8,222 nt of DNA from Nitrospira sp. (lineage in GTDB: Bacteria > Nitrospirota > Nitrospiria > Nitrospirales > Nitrospiraceae). The notes below the pieces were generated by a model, which did no database searches, was not told where the DNA came from, and saw nothing but the letters and a program-made list of their open reading frames with translations. Positions 1-7,077 of this stretch are shown here, in pieces. Position 1 is the stretch's first letter; each line of letters starts with the position of its first letter. The stretch is from the NCBI GenBank assembly GCA_016873525.1, contig VGXD01000084.1, positions 1 through 8,222 of the forward strand, written 5' to 3'. The position numbers were made by a program, and so were the translations under genes.

Positions 1-1171
1 TCAGACCGTCGAGGTCCTTTTTTTCCTTCACGCGAAGGCTGAGCAAGACTTGCGGAACGGCCGCCATAACCTTGGCTAACTCCGAGAGAGACCGCCCGGT
101 CCGTTTCATCAGGGCCAAGATTTGGAGCCCGGAGATAAGCCCGTCTCCGGTCGTATTGTGATCCAGAAAAATGAAATGCCCGGACTGCTCGCCGCCGAAG
201 TTATACCCGTCCGCCATCATCCGCTCCAGCAGGTACCGGTCTCCGACCGCCGTGCGAACCAAAGTGATCCCGGCCTTCGACAAGGCCAACTCCAGACCGT
301 AATTGCTCATGACCGTCCCGACTACGGTCTGCCGCTTCAACTGTCCGTCCTTGTGCATGTCCAGCGCCAGCATGGCCATGGCGTGGTCCCCATCCACAAG
401 GCGCCCCTCTTCGGAGACAAAGACCGCACGATCGGCATCCCCATCATGGGCGATACCAAGGTCGGCGCCGTGGTCCTGCACGGCCTGCTGCAGACGCTCG
501 GGGTGCATCGCGCCGCATCCGGCATTGATATTGGTCCCGTCCGGCTCGTCCCCGATCACCCACACGGTGGCCCCCAACTCGCGAAACACCTTGGGAGAAA
601 CTTTGTAGGCCGCGCCGTGCGCGCAATCGATCACCACCTTGAGTCCCTGAAAATCCACATCCCTGGGCAGAGACCGTTTGACGAACTCGATGTACCGGCC
701 CTCCGCATCGTCGATACGGTAGGCCTTGCCCACCGCGTCCGCCGTCGGACGCAAGTGGGAAATCTCGTCGGAGACGATCAACTCCTCCATCCGCACTTCC
801 AACTCGTCGGGGAGCTTGAACCCGTCGCTGGAGAAAAACTTGATGCCGTTGTCCTGGTAGGGATTGTGCGAGGCCGAGATCATGACCCCCGCATCGGCCC
901 GGAGGCTGCGCGTCAGAAACGCAATCGCCGGGGTCGGCATGGGACCGACCAAGAGCACGTCCACCCCCATCGAGCAAATCCCGGACGTCAAGGCCGACTC
1001 CAACATGTAGCCGGAGAGACGCGTGTCCTTGCCGATCACAATCTGATGCCGGCCCGCGCGCCGTTTGAACAGATGGGCGGCGGCGCGGCCCAGCTTCATG
1101 GCTGTCTCGCTCGTCATCGGTTCGAGGTTGGCCACCCCCCGCACTCCGTCGGTCCCGAACAGCTTTCTCAT
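1..1171 (-). CDS. glmM: Phosphoglucosamine mutase, C-terminus cut off by window edge
   Basis: Interconverts glucosamine-6-phosphate and glucosamine-1-phosphate in the cytoplasm, the step before GlmU makes UDP-GlcNAc for peptidoglycan and LPS. The first 390 codons are present; the family is usually about 445-450 residues, so roughly 55-60 are missing, including the C-terminal phosphate-binding loop. Visible motifs are the N-terminal KLFGTDGVRG (3-12), the catalytic phosphoserine loop ISASHNP with Ser101, the metal-binding loop DGDADR (243-248) and the sugar-binding loop GGEQSGH (326-332). These distinguish GlmM from the general PGM/PMM family. The ATG at 1171 is supported by an AAGGAG ribosome site (complement of 1177-1182) and by the family's conserved start MRKLFGTDG. 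It lies 33 bases after folP with no terminator or promoter between them, so it is probably co-transcribed. The folP-glmM pairing is common in Gram-negative bacteria. Confidence 0.97.
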   Translation of the reverse strand, partial: MRKLFGTDGVRGVANLEPMTSETAMKLGRAAAHLFKRRAGRHQIVIGKDTRLSGYMLESALTSGICSMGVDVLLVGPMPTPAIAFLTRSLRADAGVMISASHNPYQDNGIKFFSSDGFKLPDELEVRMEELIVSDEISHLRPTADAVGKAYRIDDAEGRYIEFVKRSLPRDVDFQGLKVVIDCAHGAAYKVSPKVFRELGATVWVIGDEPDGTNINAGCGAMHPERLQQAVQDHGADLGIAHDGDADRAVFVSEEGRLVDGDHAMAMLALDMHKDGQLKRQTVVGTVMSNYGLELALSKAGITLVRTAVGDRYLLERMMADGYNFGGEQSGHFIFLDHNTTGDGLISGLQILALMKRTGRSLSELAKVMAAVPQVLLSLRVKEKKDLDGL

Positions 1172-1204
1172 GGCACTCCTTACCCCACGATCGTCAGGCA
1201 ACCC

Positions 1205-2083
1205 TCAGCCGAGGGCCGACGGCCGATAGCTTTGGATCGCGTCAACCATCCTGATCACATCCCGCATCGGGCCGACATCGTGCACCCGCAATACCCGTGC
1301 GCCGCGCAAGACCGCCACGGCCACGGCCGCCGCCGTCCCCATCACTCGGTCGCCGACCGGCCGGTCCAGGACCTGCCCGATGAAAGCCTTGCGCGACACT
1401 CCCACCAGGATCGGGCGTCCCAAGGATGCCAACGCATCCAGGCGCGCCAACACCGTCAGGCTGTGCGAAAGATTTTTACCAAATCCGATGCCCGGATCAA
1501 GCAGAATCTGTTCCGAGCCGATGCCGGATTCGCCCGCCGCCTGCATCCGTTCGAGGAAGAACCGCCGCACATCCTGCACGACGTCGCCGTACAGGGGCGC
1601 CTGCTGCATCGTCTTCGGCGTCCCCTGCATGTGCATGAGCACAAGCCCGGCGCCGGCCTCAGCCACGACCGCCCCCATCTGCGGATCGAACCGCAGGGCG
1701 CTGATGTCGTTGATGATGCTCGCGCCCGCCGCAAGCGCAAGCCTGGCGACGCGAGCCTTCGTCGTGTCGATGGAGACCGGCACGGAAACCCGGCGGCAAA
1801 CTTCCTTCACCACCGGGATGAGCCGCCTGATTTCCTCGTCTGGACCCACCGGGTCTGAGCCGGGCCTGGAGGACTCCGCCCCGATATCGAGCAGATCCGC
1901 TCCCTGCTCGACCATCGCGCAGGCTTGCGTCACCGCCGCATCGAGGTCGAGGTAGCGGCCGCCGTCGGAAAATGAATCGGGGGTGACGTTGAGGACGCCC
2001 ATGAGCAAGGGCTTGTCCAACGGAATCCGTCGCCCTCCGGCGTTCAGCATCTCCGCACTCGATGCCTGGGCTGGGTTCTTCAT
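1205..2083 (-). CDS. folP: Dihydropteroate synthase (folate biosynthesis)
   Basis: Condenses 6-hydroxymethyl-dihydropterin diphosphate with p-aminobenzoate to give dihydropteroate; this is the sulfonamide target. With the ATG start it is 292 residues, slightly longer than the usual 270-285. Motifs in TIM-barrel order are GVLNVTPDSFSDGG (29-42), DIGAESSRPG (66-75), SIDTTKA (104-110), INDISAL (124-130), MHMQGTPKTMQ (150-160), LDPGIGFGK (195-203), SRKAFIG (230-236) and RVHDV (266-270). The Phe of DSFSDGG and the Pro of SRPG, sites of known resistance changes, are wild-type-like; the usual GGESTRPG reads GAESSRPG, a conservative variant. The start is uncertain. A TTG at 2104 would add seven residues, and an ATG at residue 12 is also possible. 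No candidate has a well-spaced ribosome site, and conservation begins only near residue 25. It follows ftsH and precedes glmM, as in Proteobacteria. Confidence 0.97.
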   Translation of the reverse strand: MKNPAQASSAEMLNAGGRRIPLDKPLLMGVLNVTPDSFSDGGRYLDLDAAVTQACAMVEQGADLLDIGAESSRPGSDPVGPDEEIRRLIPVVKEVCRRVSVPVSIDTTKARVARLALAAGASIINDISALRFDPQMGAVVAEAGAGLVLMHMQGTPKTMQQAPLYGDVVQDVRRFFLERMQAAGESGIGSEQILLDPGIGFGKNLSHSLTVLARLDALASLGRPILVGVSRKAFIGQVLDRPVGDRVMGTAAAVAVAVLRGARVLRVHDVGPMRDVIRMVDAIQSYRPSALG

Positions 2084-2115
2084 CGCCTCTTCAGGTAGCG
2101 GCAACCACGAGCGAG

Positions 2116-2155
2116 CGCCTTATGGCGGGAGCCGGCCGGCGGGACATACACCCGC
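2116..2155 (-). other. GC-rich inverted repeats in the ftsH-folP gap
   Basis: Three adjacent dyads lie in the gap between the ftsH stop and the folP start. 2139-2155 is a GCGGG/CCCGC stem with a seven-base loop, 2131-2140 is the perfect palindrome GCCGGCCGGC, and 2116-2127 is CGCC/GGCG around a four-base loop. No T-run follows on the minus strand, so this is not a standard intrinsic terminator. It may be an mRNA processing or stability element, or simply the product of high GC content. Confidence 0.35.
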
Positions 2156-2175
2156 AGTCCGTCCGTCGCGCGCTG

Positions 2176-3990
2176 TTAGGCCGGGGCGGTCTGCGGCAGG
2201 AATCCGTGTTGAAGGATCTGATCGATTTCCGGCGCGTCGAGGACTTCCTTCTCCAGCAGCGCTTCGGCCAGGGCCTTGAGGGTGGCCATGTGCTCGGTCA
2301 GCATGCGTGTGGTGCGTTCGTAATTTTCGGTCACCAAACGCTTGACTTCGTGGTCGATCTCCAGCGCCACCTGTTCGCTGAAATCGCGGCGGGTCGCGAT
2401 TTCACGGCCGAGGAAAATCTCCTCGTCCTTTTTGCCGAAGGTCAGCGGCCCCAGTTTCTCGCTCATCCCCCACTCACAAACCATTTTCCGCGCCAAGTCG
2501 GTCGCCCGCTCGAGGTCGTTGCCGGCCCCCGTCGTAATGTGGTGCAGGACCAGTTCTTCGGCAACCCGGCCGCCCAGCAAAATCGCCAGCGTGTTGTAGA
2601 GAAATTCCTTGGAGTAGTTGTGCCGATCGTCGGTCGGCAGTTGCATCGTCATCCCGAGCGCGCGCCCACGGGGAATGATCGTGACCTTGTGCACCGGGTC
2701 CGTGCCGGGAAGCAGTTTGGCCATCAGCGCATGGCCGGCCTCGTGATAGGCGGTCACACGCTTCTCCTCGTCGCTCAAAATAAAGCTCTTCCTCTCGACG
2801 CCCATGAGCACCTTGTCCTTGGCCGTCTCAAAATCCACGAGCTCGACCGCCTTCTTATTCTGCCTGGCCGCCCACAAGGCCGCTTCGTTGACCAGATTTT
2901 CCAGGTCGGCACCGGAGAACCCCGGCGTGCCACGGGCGATTTTCTCCAACTCGACATCGCCGCTCACCGGAACTTTCTTCGTATGCACCTTCAAGATTTC
3001 CGTGCGACCGCGCAGGTCCGGCCGATTGACCACGATTTGACGATCGAACCGTCCCGGCCGCAAGAGCGCGGGATCCAAGACGTCCGGCCGGTTCGTGGCC
3101 GCAATCAAAATGACGCCTTCCGTCGTGTCGAAACCGTCCATCTCGACCAGCAATTGATTCAACGTCTGTTCACGCTCATCGTGGCCGCCGCCGAGGCCCG
3201 CCCCGCGCAACCGCCCCACCGCATCGATTTCGTCGATGAAAATGATGCAGGGCGCATGCTTTTTGCCTTGCTCGAACAGATCGCGGACACGGGAGGCCCC
3301 GACCCCCACGAACATTTCCACAAAGTCCGACCCGCTGATGCTGAAAAACGGCACCCCGGCTTCTCCGGCGATGGCCTTTGCCAGCAGCGTTTTTCCGGTT
3401 CCCGGAGGGCCGACGATCAAGACCCCTTTGGGAATCCGCCCGCCCAGCTTCTGAAACTTGCGGGGGTCTTTCAAGAACTCGATGATCTCCACGACCTCTT
3501 CCTTGGCCTCGTCGATTCCGGCCACGTCGGAGAACGTGATCTTCTTGCGATCTTCGGTGAGCAGGCGCGCGCGGCTCTTGCCGAAGGAGAGCGCCTTGTT
3601 CCCGCCGACCTGCATCTGCCGCATGAGGAAGAACCACAGGCCCAAAAACAGAATGAAGGGCCCCCAGGTCACCAGGAACGTGATGTACCAGGGGTTTTCC
3701 TCCGGCGGCTTGACCTCGATCTGCACGTTCCGCTCACGAAGGACCTTGACCATGTCGGGGTATTCGGCCGTATAGGTTCGAATGCGCGTACCGTCCTTGA
3801 GGATCGCGCTGATGTAATTCGCCTTAATGATGACCTTCGTGATCTCGCCCTTGTCCAATTGGGCCATGAAATCGCTGAAAATCACTTCCTCTTCAGGGGC
3901 ATGGGTAGGCACGCTGAACAAATTGAACAGGAGGACCATGAAGAGTCCCACCACCACCCAAAACAACAGATTTTTGACCCGAGAATTCAT
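2176..3990 (-). CDS. ftsH: ATP-dependent zinc metalloprotease FtsH
   Basis: Membrane-anchored hexameric AAA+ protease that unfolds and degrades misfolded membrane proteins and short-lived regulators. The 604-residue protein has the full architecture: TM helix about 8-26, a periplasmic domain about 27-100, TM helix about 101-122, then the AAA+ module. That module has Walker A GPPGTGKT (194-201), pore loop FVGVG (227-231), Walker B IIFIDEID (249-256) and the second region of homology around AATNRPDVLDPALLRPGRFD (297-316). The peptidase domain has the zinc motif HEAGH (416-420), with Asp492 in TTGAGNDLERAT as the likely third ligand. All catalytic residues are intact. It is shorter than E. coli FtsH (about 644) because the C-terminal tail is short. 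The ATG at 3990 has an AGGAG site five bases upstream. It sits 89 bases after hpt with its own probable promoter, and is followed by folP and glmM, which could be read through from it. Confidence 0.98.
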   Translation of the reverse strand: MNSRVKNLLFWVVVGLFMVLLFNLFSVPTHAPEEEVIFSDFMAQLDKGEITKVIIKANYISAILKDGTRIRTYTAEYPDMVKVLRERNVQIEVKPPEENPWYITFLVTWGPFILFLGLWFFLMRQMQVGGNKALSFGKSRARLLTEDRKKITFSDVAGIDEAKEEVVEIIEFLKDPRKFQKLGGRIPKGVLIVGPPGTGKTLLAKAIAGEAGVPFFSISGSDFVEMFVGVGASRVRDLFEQGKKHAPCIIFIDEIDAVGRLRGAGLGGGHDEREQTLNQLLVEMDGFDTTEGVILIAATNRPDVLDPALLRPGRFDRQIVVNRPDLRGRTEILKVHTKKVPVSGDVELEKIARGTPGFSGADLENLVNEAALWAARQNKKAVELVDFETAKDKVLMGVERKSFILSDEEKRVTAYHEAGHALMAKLLPGTDPVHKVTIIPRGRALGMTMQLPTDDRHNYSKEFLYNTLAILLGGRVAEELVLHHITTGAGNDLERATDLARKMVCEWGMSEKLGPLTFGKKDEEIFLGREIATRRDFSEQVALEIDHEVKRLVTENYERTTRMLTEHMATLKALAEALLEKEVLDAPEIDQILQHGFLPQTAPA

Positions 3991-4042
3991 CCACGCTCCT
4001 CTTCAGCCCTGATGGTATCTCGCAAGCCGAAAATGACTTCAA

Positions 4043-4072
4043 ATAGTAACACAGGTGCCGGGACCCTGACAA
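4043..4072 (-). promoter_or_regulatory. Probable sigma-70-type promoter for ftsH
   Basis: In the 89-base hpt-ftsH gap the minus strand reads TTGTCA (complement of 4067-4072), an 18-base spacer, then TACTAT (complement of 4043-4048). The -35 matches the consensus at five of six positions and the -10 at four of six. The -10 is preceded by TG plus one base, an extended -10 element. Transcription would start near 4036, leaving a leader of about 45 bases that contains the ftsH ribosome site. The gap is clearly more AT-rich than its surroundings. I see no sigma-32-type heat-shock promoter and no hairpin plus T-run terminating hpt, so read-through from upstream is likely too. Assigned by eye, without a scoring matrix. 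Confidence 0.55.
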
Positions 4073-4079
4073 CAACGAG

Positions 4080-4628
4080 CTAGAACCCCTGCCCTTCGTC
4101 GTCCACGGTGTCCAGCACCGCCAGATACGGCAAGTTGCGATATTTTTGCTGGTAATCCAGCCCGTAGCCCACCACATACTTGTTGGGAATCTCAAAGCCC
4201 ACGTACTGAACCTCGACATCCACTTTTCGGCGGTCAGGCTTGCTCAGCAACGCACAGACCCGTATGGACTTGGGCTTGCGCTTCGAGAGAGTCTTGATCA
4301 GATGTTGCACCGTCAGACCGGAATCGACGATGTCCTCCACGAGCAAGACATCCCGTCCGGCGACGTCTTCCGTCAAGTCCGTCACCACCTTGACCTTCCC
4401 CGAAGTCTTGGCTTTGGAGCCATAGCTGGAGACGACCAGAAAGTCCACCCGCAGCGGGATCCTGATTGCGCGGGCCAAATCCGCATAGAAGGCATAGGCC
4501 CCTTTGAGAATTCCGACGAGGAGCAGGTCCTTCTCCCCGTAATCGGCCGTAATCTGACGGCCGAGTTCCTTGATACGCGCGCGCATTTCTTCTTGGGTCA
4601 CAATCGGTCGCCCGAAAATCCGCTCCAT
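4080..4628 (-). CDS. hpt: Hypoxanthine(-guanine) phosphoribosyltransferase
   Basis: Purine salvage enzyme that transfers the phosphoribosyl group of PRPP to hypoxanthine, and probably guanine, to form IMP or GMP in the cytoplasm. At 182 residues it is the normal bacterial HPRT size. Visible are the LKGA loop (41-44), the flexible SSYGS loop (67-71), the PRPP-binding signature VLLVEDIVDSGLT (94-106), Lys130 in SKPDRRKVDV at the base-binding region, and VGFEIPNKYVVGYGLDY (143-159), typical of HPRT rather than adenine or xanthine enzymes. The open frame runs further upstream, but that part lies inside tilS. The ATG at 4628 begins the conserved MERIF start and has an AAGGGG-like site about ten bases upstream. 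It starts two bases after the tilS stop, which suggests translational coupling. The tilS-hpt-ftsH order is widespread. Preference between hypoxanthine and guanine cannot be read from the sequence. Confidence 0.97.
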   Translation of the reverse strand: MERIFGRPIVTQEEMRARIKELGRQITADYGEKDLLLVGILKGAYAFYADLARAIRIPLRVDFLVVSSYGSKAKTSGKVKVVTDLTEDVAGRDVLLVEDIVDSGLTVQHLIKTLSKRKPKSIRVCALLSKPDRRKVDVEVQYVGFEIPNKYVVGYGLDYQQKYRNLPYLAVLDTVDDEGQGF

Positions 4629-4630
4629 GG

Positions 4631-6094
4631 TCAGCTTGCCCCTTCCTCTGATGCGTCGTCCAACAATTCGACCGTCAACCATCGTCTCGTCGCGGAGGTA
4701 GCGTGGAACCGATGGTCCGTTCGATGTCCCCCCACCCAGACGATTCCTTCGGGCGCCACCAGGATGGGGACTTTCTGTCGTTCCCGGCGCGGCAATTTGA
4801 TGTCCGCAAAATAATCCTGCAACTTCTTCTTCCGCCCCTGCATCCCGAATGGGCAAAAGTAATCGCCGGGCTTCCAAGACCGGACCAACAAGTTTCCCGC
4901 CACTCGGTCGGCATCAAAGACGGCGACGCGCGCAGAGGGCAGCGACGCAGCAGCGGTGCCGGTCCTGATCCATTGCCCCGTGAGGGGCCAGCGCACCACC
5001 GCAGGCACGGCCAAGGCCAATCCCTCCGAAGCAGCCAGGACGGCAGCCGCAGCCCCCGATACTCGGTTGGACCGGGGCTCAGACTGGAAGCGAAGCTGCC
5101 CATAGACCCGCTCGATTCGGACCCCCTCCACCGTCATGACGGAGCCGGACCGGCCTTGAACGAGCCCCTCCAAAATCCTGCCCACCGATCCGAACGTCGG
5201 CCCCTTGTCGCTCCCCTTGGTCCGGCGCAGGACCGACCGGATCACCCGCCGCTGAAGCGCCAGGGGCAGAGCGAGGAGGGCGGCACGGTCCACCACCACG
5301 ATGCCATCGCCCTCCTGCCGAGAAACACGAGCCGCTTGCTCGCACCCCCATTGTTCCAGACAGAGATCGTCCTCGCGCATGATGTCGGCCTGACGCAGCA
5401 GGGCCGACACCACTGCCGGGTTGTAGCCTTTCAGCAGGGGCAGGAGTTCGTGGCGAATCCGGTTCCGCATGTAGAGCGGCTTGTCGTTGCTGGAGTCGGA
5501 TCGGAACGCCACCTGCCGCTCCTTGAGATAGGCCAGAATCTCTTCCCGGCTCATCTCCAGCAAAGGCCGGACGAAGAAGCCCTCACGGACCGGCGGCATC
5601 CCGGCCAGCCCAGCCGTGCCGGCGCCACGGAGCATCCACATTAAAATCGTTTCGGCCTGATCATCCGCTTGGTGGCCGAGCACGACACGATCAACTCCCA
5701 ATTCCCTGCCGACACGCGCCAACGCCTCGTACCTGGCTTCACGGGCGCGCTCCTGCAAGGAGGACCGCCCTTGCGAGGGCCCCTTCGCAAGCGACACCCC
5801 TTCGCACCGAAAGGAAACCCCCAGACGCTGGCAGAGAGCCGCAGCAAAGCGGGCATCCTCATCGGACTCTTCCCCTCGGAAGCCGTAATTGACGTGGAGC
5901 GCCGCGATCTCCAAGCTCCAAGACGGAGCCAGCTCCACCAGAAGCGAGAGCAGCGCCACCGAATCGGGGCCTCCGGACAGGGCCACCAAAAGCCGGTCTC
6001 CCCGGGAGAAGAGCCCCTCGGACTTGGCCCCTGCGGCAAAGCGCCGGGCCAGCCGGGTAAGACTCGTAACTTGCACGGCAAGGGGACGACTCAT
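4631..6094 (-). CDS. tilS: tRNA(Ile)-lysidine synthetase
   Basis: Attaches lysine to C34 of tRNA-Ile(CAU), using ATP, so that the tRNA reads AUA and is charged with isoleucine; an essential enzyme. The 487-residue protein has the N-type ATP pyrophosphatase P-loop SGGPDS (40-45), HVNYGFRGEESDED (67-80), the GHQADDQAET motif (140-149), RPLL (176-179) and the RNRIRHELLPLL stretch (210-221). The C-terminal TilS domain follows, with FDADR (393-397), SWKPGD (406-411), KKKLQDYF (422-429) and VWVGGHRTDHRF (452-463). It is thus the long, E. coli/Bacillus-like form with substrate-binding domains. I chose the ATG at 6094, 19 bases after ribF. A GAGG lies about 11 bases upstream, which is rather far. An in-frame TTG at 6127 would add 11 residues and overlap ribF by 14 bases; it cannot be excluded. 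Confidence 0.96.
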   Translation of the reverse strand: MSRPLAVQVTSLTRLARRFAAGAKSEGLFSRGDRLLVALSGGPDSVALLSLLVELAPSWSLEIAALHVNYGFRGEESDEDARFAAALCQRLGVSFRCEGVSLAKGPSQGRSSLQERAREARYEALARVGRELGVDRVVLGHQADDQAETILMWMLRGAGTAGLAGMPPVREGFFVRPLLEMSREEILAYLKERQVAFRSDSSNDKPLYMRNRIRHELLPLLKGYNPAVVSALLRQADIMREDDLCLEQWGCEQAARVSRQEGDGIVVVDRAALLALPLALQRRVIRSVLRRTKGSDKGPTFGSVGRILEGLVQGRSGSVMTVEGVRIERVYGQLRFQSEPRSNRVSGAAAAVLAASEGLALAVPAVVRWPLTGQWIRTGTAAASLPSARVAVFDADRVAGNLLVRSWKPGDYFCPFGMQGRKKKLQDYFADIKLPRRERQKVPILVAPEGIVWVGGHRTDHRFHATSATRRWLTVELLDDASEEGAS

Positions 6095-6113
6095 CGGTCC
6101 AGCAACCTCGCTT

Positions 6114-7058
6114 CTAGGCTTCCGCAACCGACGCCGCGGCCTTCAAGGCCGCCCGCGCCAGGGTGACATCCAGATCGATGCGCGCCGACAGGGCGTCCGC
6201 TGTTTCGAAGACAAGATCGCCTCTCAGCCGCTCTACGAACTGCACGCTGATCGTCTGGCCGTACAAATCAGCCTGCTGATCCAATAAGTAGACTTCTAGC
6301 AGGCGCTCTCCCTGACCGAAGGTCGGGCGCGTTCCGATATAGGCCACCGACTCGAAGGAACGGTCCCGCCAGATTGTCGTGGTCGCATAGACCCCGTCCG
6401 CCGGGATGACCCGCCCAGGCGGAAGACGAAGATTCGCCGTCGGCCACCCCAGTTCCTGCCCCCGTTGCATCCCCGGCACAACCGGTCCGCTCAACTCGTA
6501 GAACCGCCCCAAACAACGCGCCGCTCCGCGCAGGTCGCCCTCCTGCACCAACAGCCGAATTCGACTCGAACTCACCACGGCTCCATCCACCAGAACCGGC
6601 GACACGGCATGGACGAGAAAACCGGCCGCTTCGCCCAGCCGCTTAAGGTCCGACATCCGCCCGGCCCGCCCCTTCCCGAACGCAAAATGCTCCCCCACGA
6701 ACACCTCGCGGGCCGCCAGACCGTCCCGCAAAATCCGCACGACAAACTCCTCCGGCGTGAGGGACGCCAGAGCCCGGTCGAATGCCAGAAAGAGGACCTC
6801 TTGAATGCCGGCTTCCGCAAACCGCGTCAGCTTCTCCTCCCGGGAAGTCAGCAGACGGAGGTCCACGTCCGGCCTCAGCACCGTGATCGGATGCGGATCG
6901 AAGGTGAGCACCATCGACGTCCCGCCGGCATCCGCCGCGGCCTTGACCACGGTCTGCAACAGGGCCTGATGGCCCCGGTGCTGCCCGTCGAAATTGCCGA
7001 TGGTCAGCACCGGACAGGAGACTCGCTGATGCTCGGCCAGCCCCCGCGCGACCCTCAT
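6114..7058 (-). CDS. ribF: Bifunctional riboflavin kinase / FAD synthetase
   Basis: Phosphorylates riboflavin to FMN and adenylates FMN to FAD, supplying both flavin cofactors. The 314-residue protein is the standard length for the bifunctional bacterial enzyme. The N-terminal nucleotidyltransferase domain shows GNFDGQHRGHQ (21-31), FDPHP (53-57), VGEHFAFGKGRAG (121-133) and SSSRIR (163-168). The C-terminal kinase domain shows GWPTANL (204-210), the flavin/ATP-binding PTAN signature, then GVYA (222-225), RPTFG (244-248) and EVYLLD (255-260). Both activities therefore look intact. The frame stays open further upstream into hemB, but the ATG at 7058 is preferred. It lies 19 bases after the hemB stop, has a short GGTGA-type ribosome site just upstream, and gives the expected distance to the nucleotide-binding motif. 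It is followed 19 bases later by tilS, so the two are probably co-transcribed. Confidence 0.97.
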   Translation of the reverse strand: MRVARGLAEHQRVSCPVLTIGNFDGQHRGHQALLQTVVKAAADAGGTSMVLTFDPHPITVLRPDVDLRLLTSREEKLTRFAEAGIQEVLFLAFDRALASLTPEEFVVRILRDGLAAREVFVGEHFAFGKGRAGRMSDLKRLGEAAGFLVHAVSPVLVDGAVVSSSRIRLLVQEGDLRGAARCLGRFYELSGPVVPGMQRGQELGWPTANLRLPPGRVIPADGVYATTTIWRDRSFESVAYIGTRPTFGQGERLLEVYLLDQQADLYGQTISVQFVERLRGDLVFETADALSARIDLDVTLARAALKAAASVAEA

Positions 7059-7077
7059 GTCATCACCAACCTGAACA

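Noticed and set aside
122..1858. 578-codon open frame on the plus strand
   Set aside because: It runs antisense across both glmM and folP, including the gap between them. Its composition is rich in His, Arg, Pro and Gln with no recognisable domain, as expected for a frame opposite GC-rich coding sequence.
3991..4042. Sigma-32-like heat-shock promoter before ftsH (TTTGAA followed by CCATCA)
   Set aside because: The spacer is about 22 bases and the -10 lacks the CCCCAT core, so it does not fit the known pattern.
3991..4079. Intrinsic terminator after hpt
   Set aside because: There is no stable hairpin followed by a T-run on the minus strand.
2062..4083. 673-codon open frame on the plus strand
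   Set aside because: It lies opposite the whole of ftsH, whose catalytic motifs are all intact. The plus-strand translation has no family motif and is a shadow of ftsH codon bias.
4629..4877. Longer N-terminal version of Hpt beginning inside tilS
   Set aside because: The extra 83 residues overlap the conserved C-terminal domain of TilS and have no HPRT similarity; the ATG at 4628 gives the normal family length.
4146..5644. Plus-strand open frames of 222 and 313 codons opposite hpt and tilS
   Set aside because: Both are antisense to genes with clear motifs and have no recognisable domains or convincing ribosome sites.
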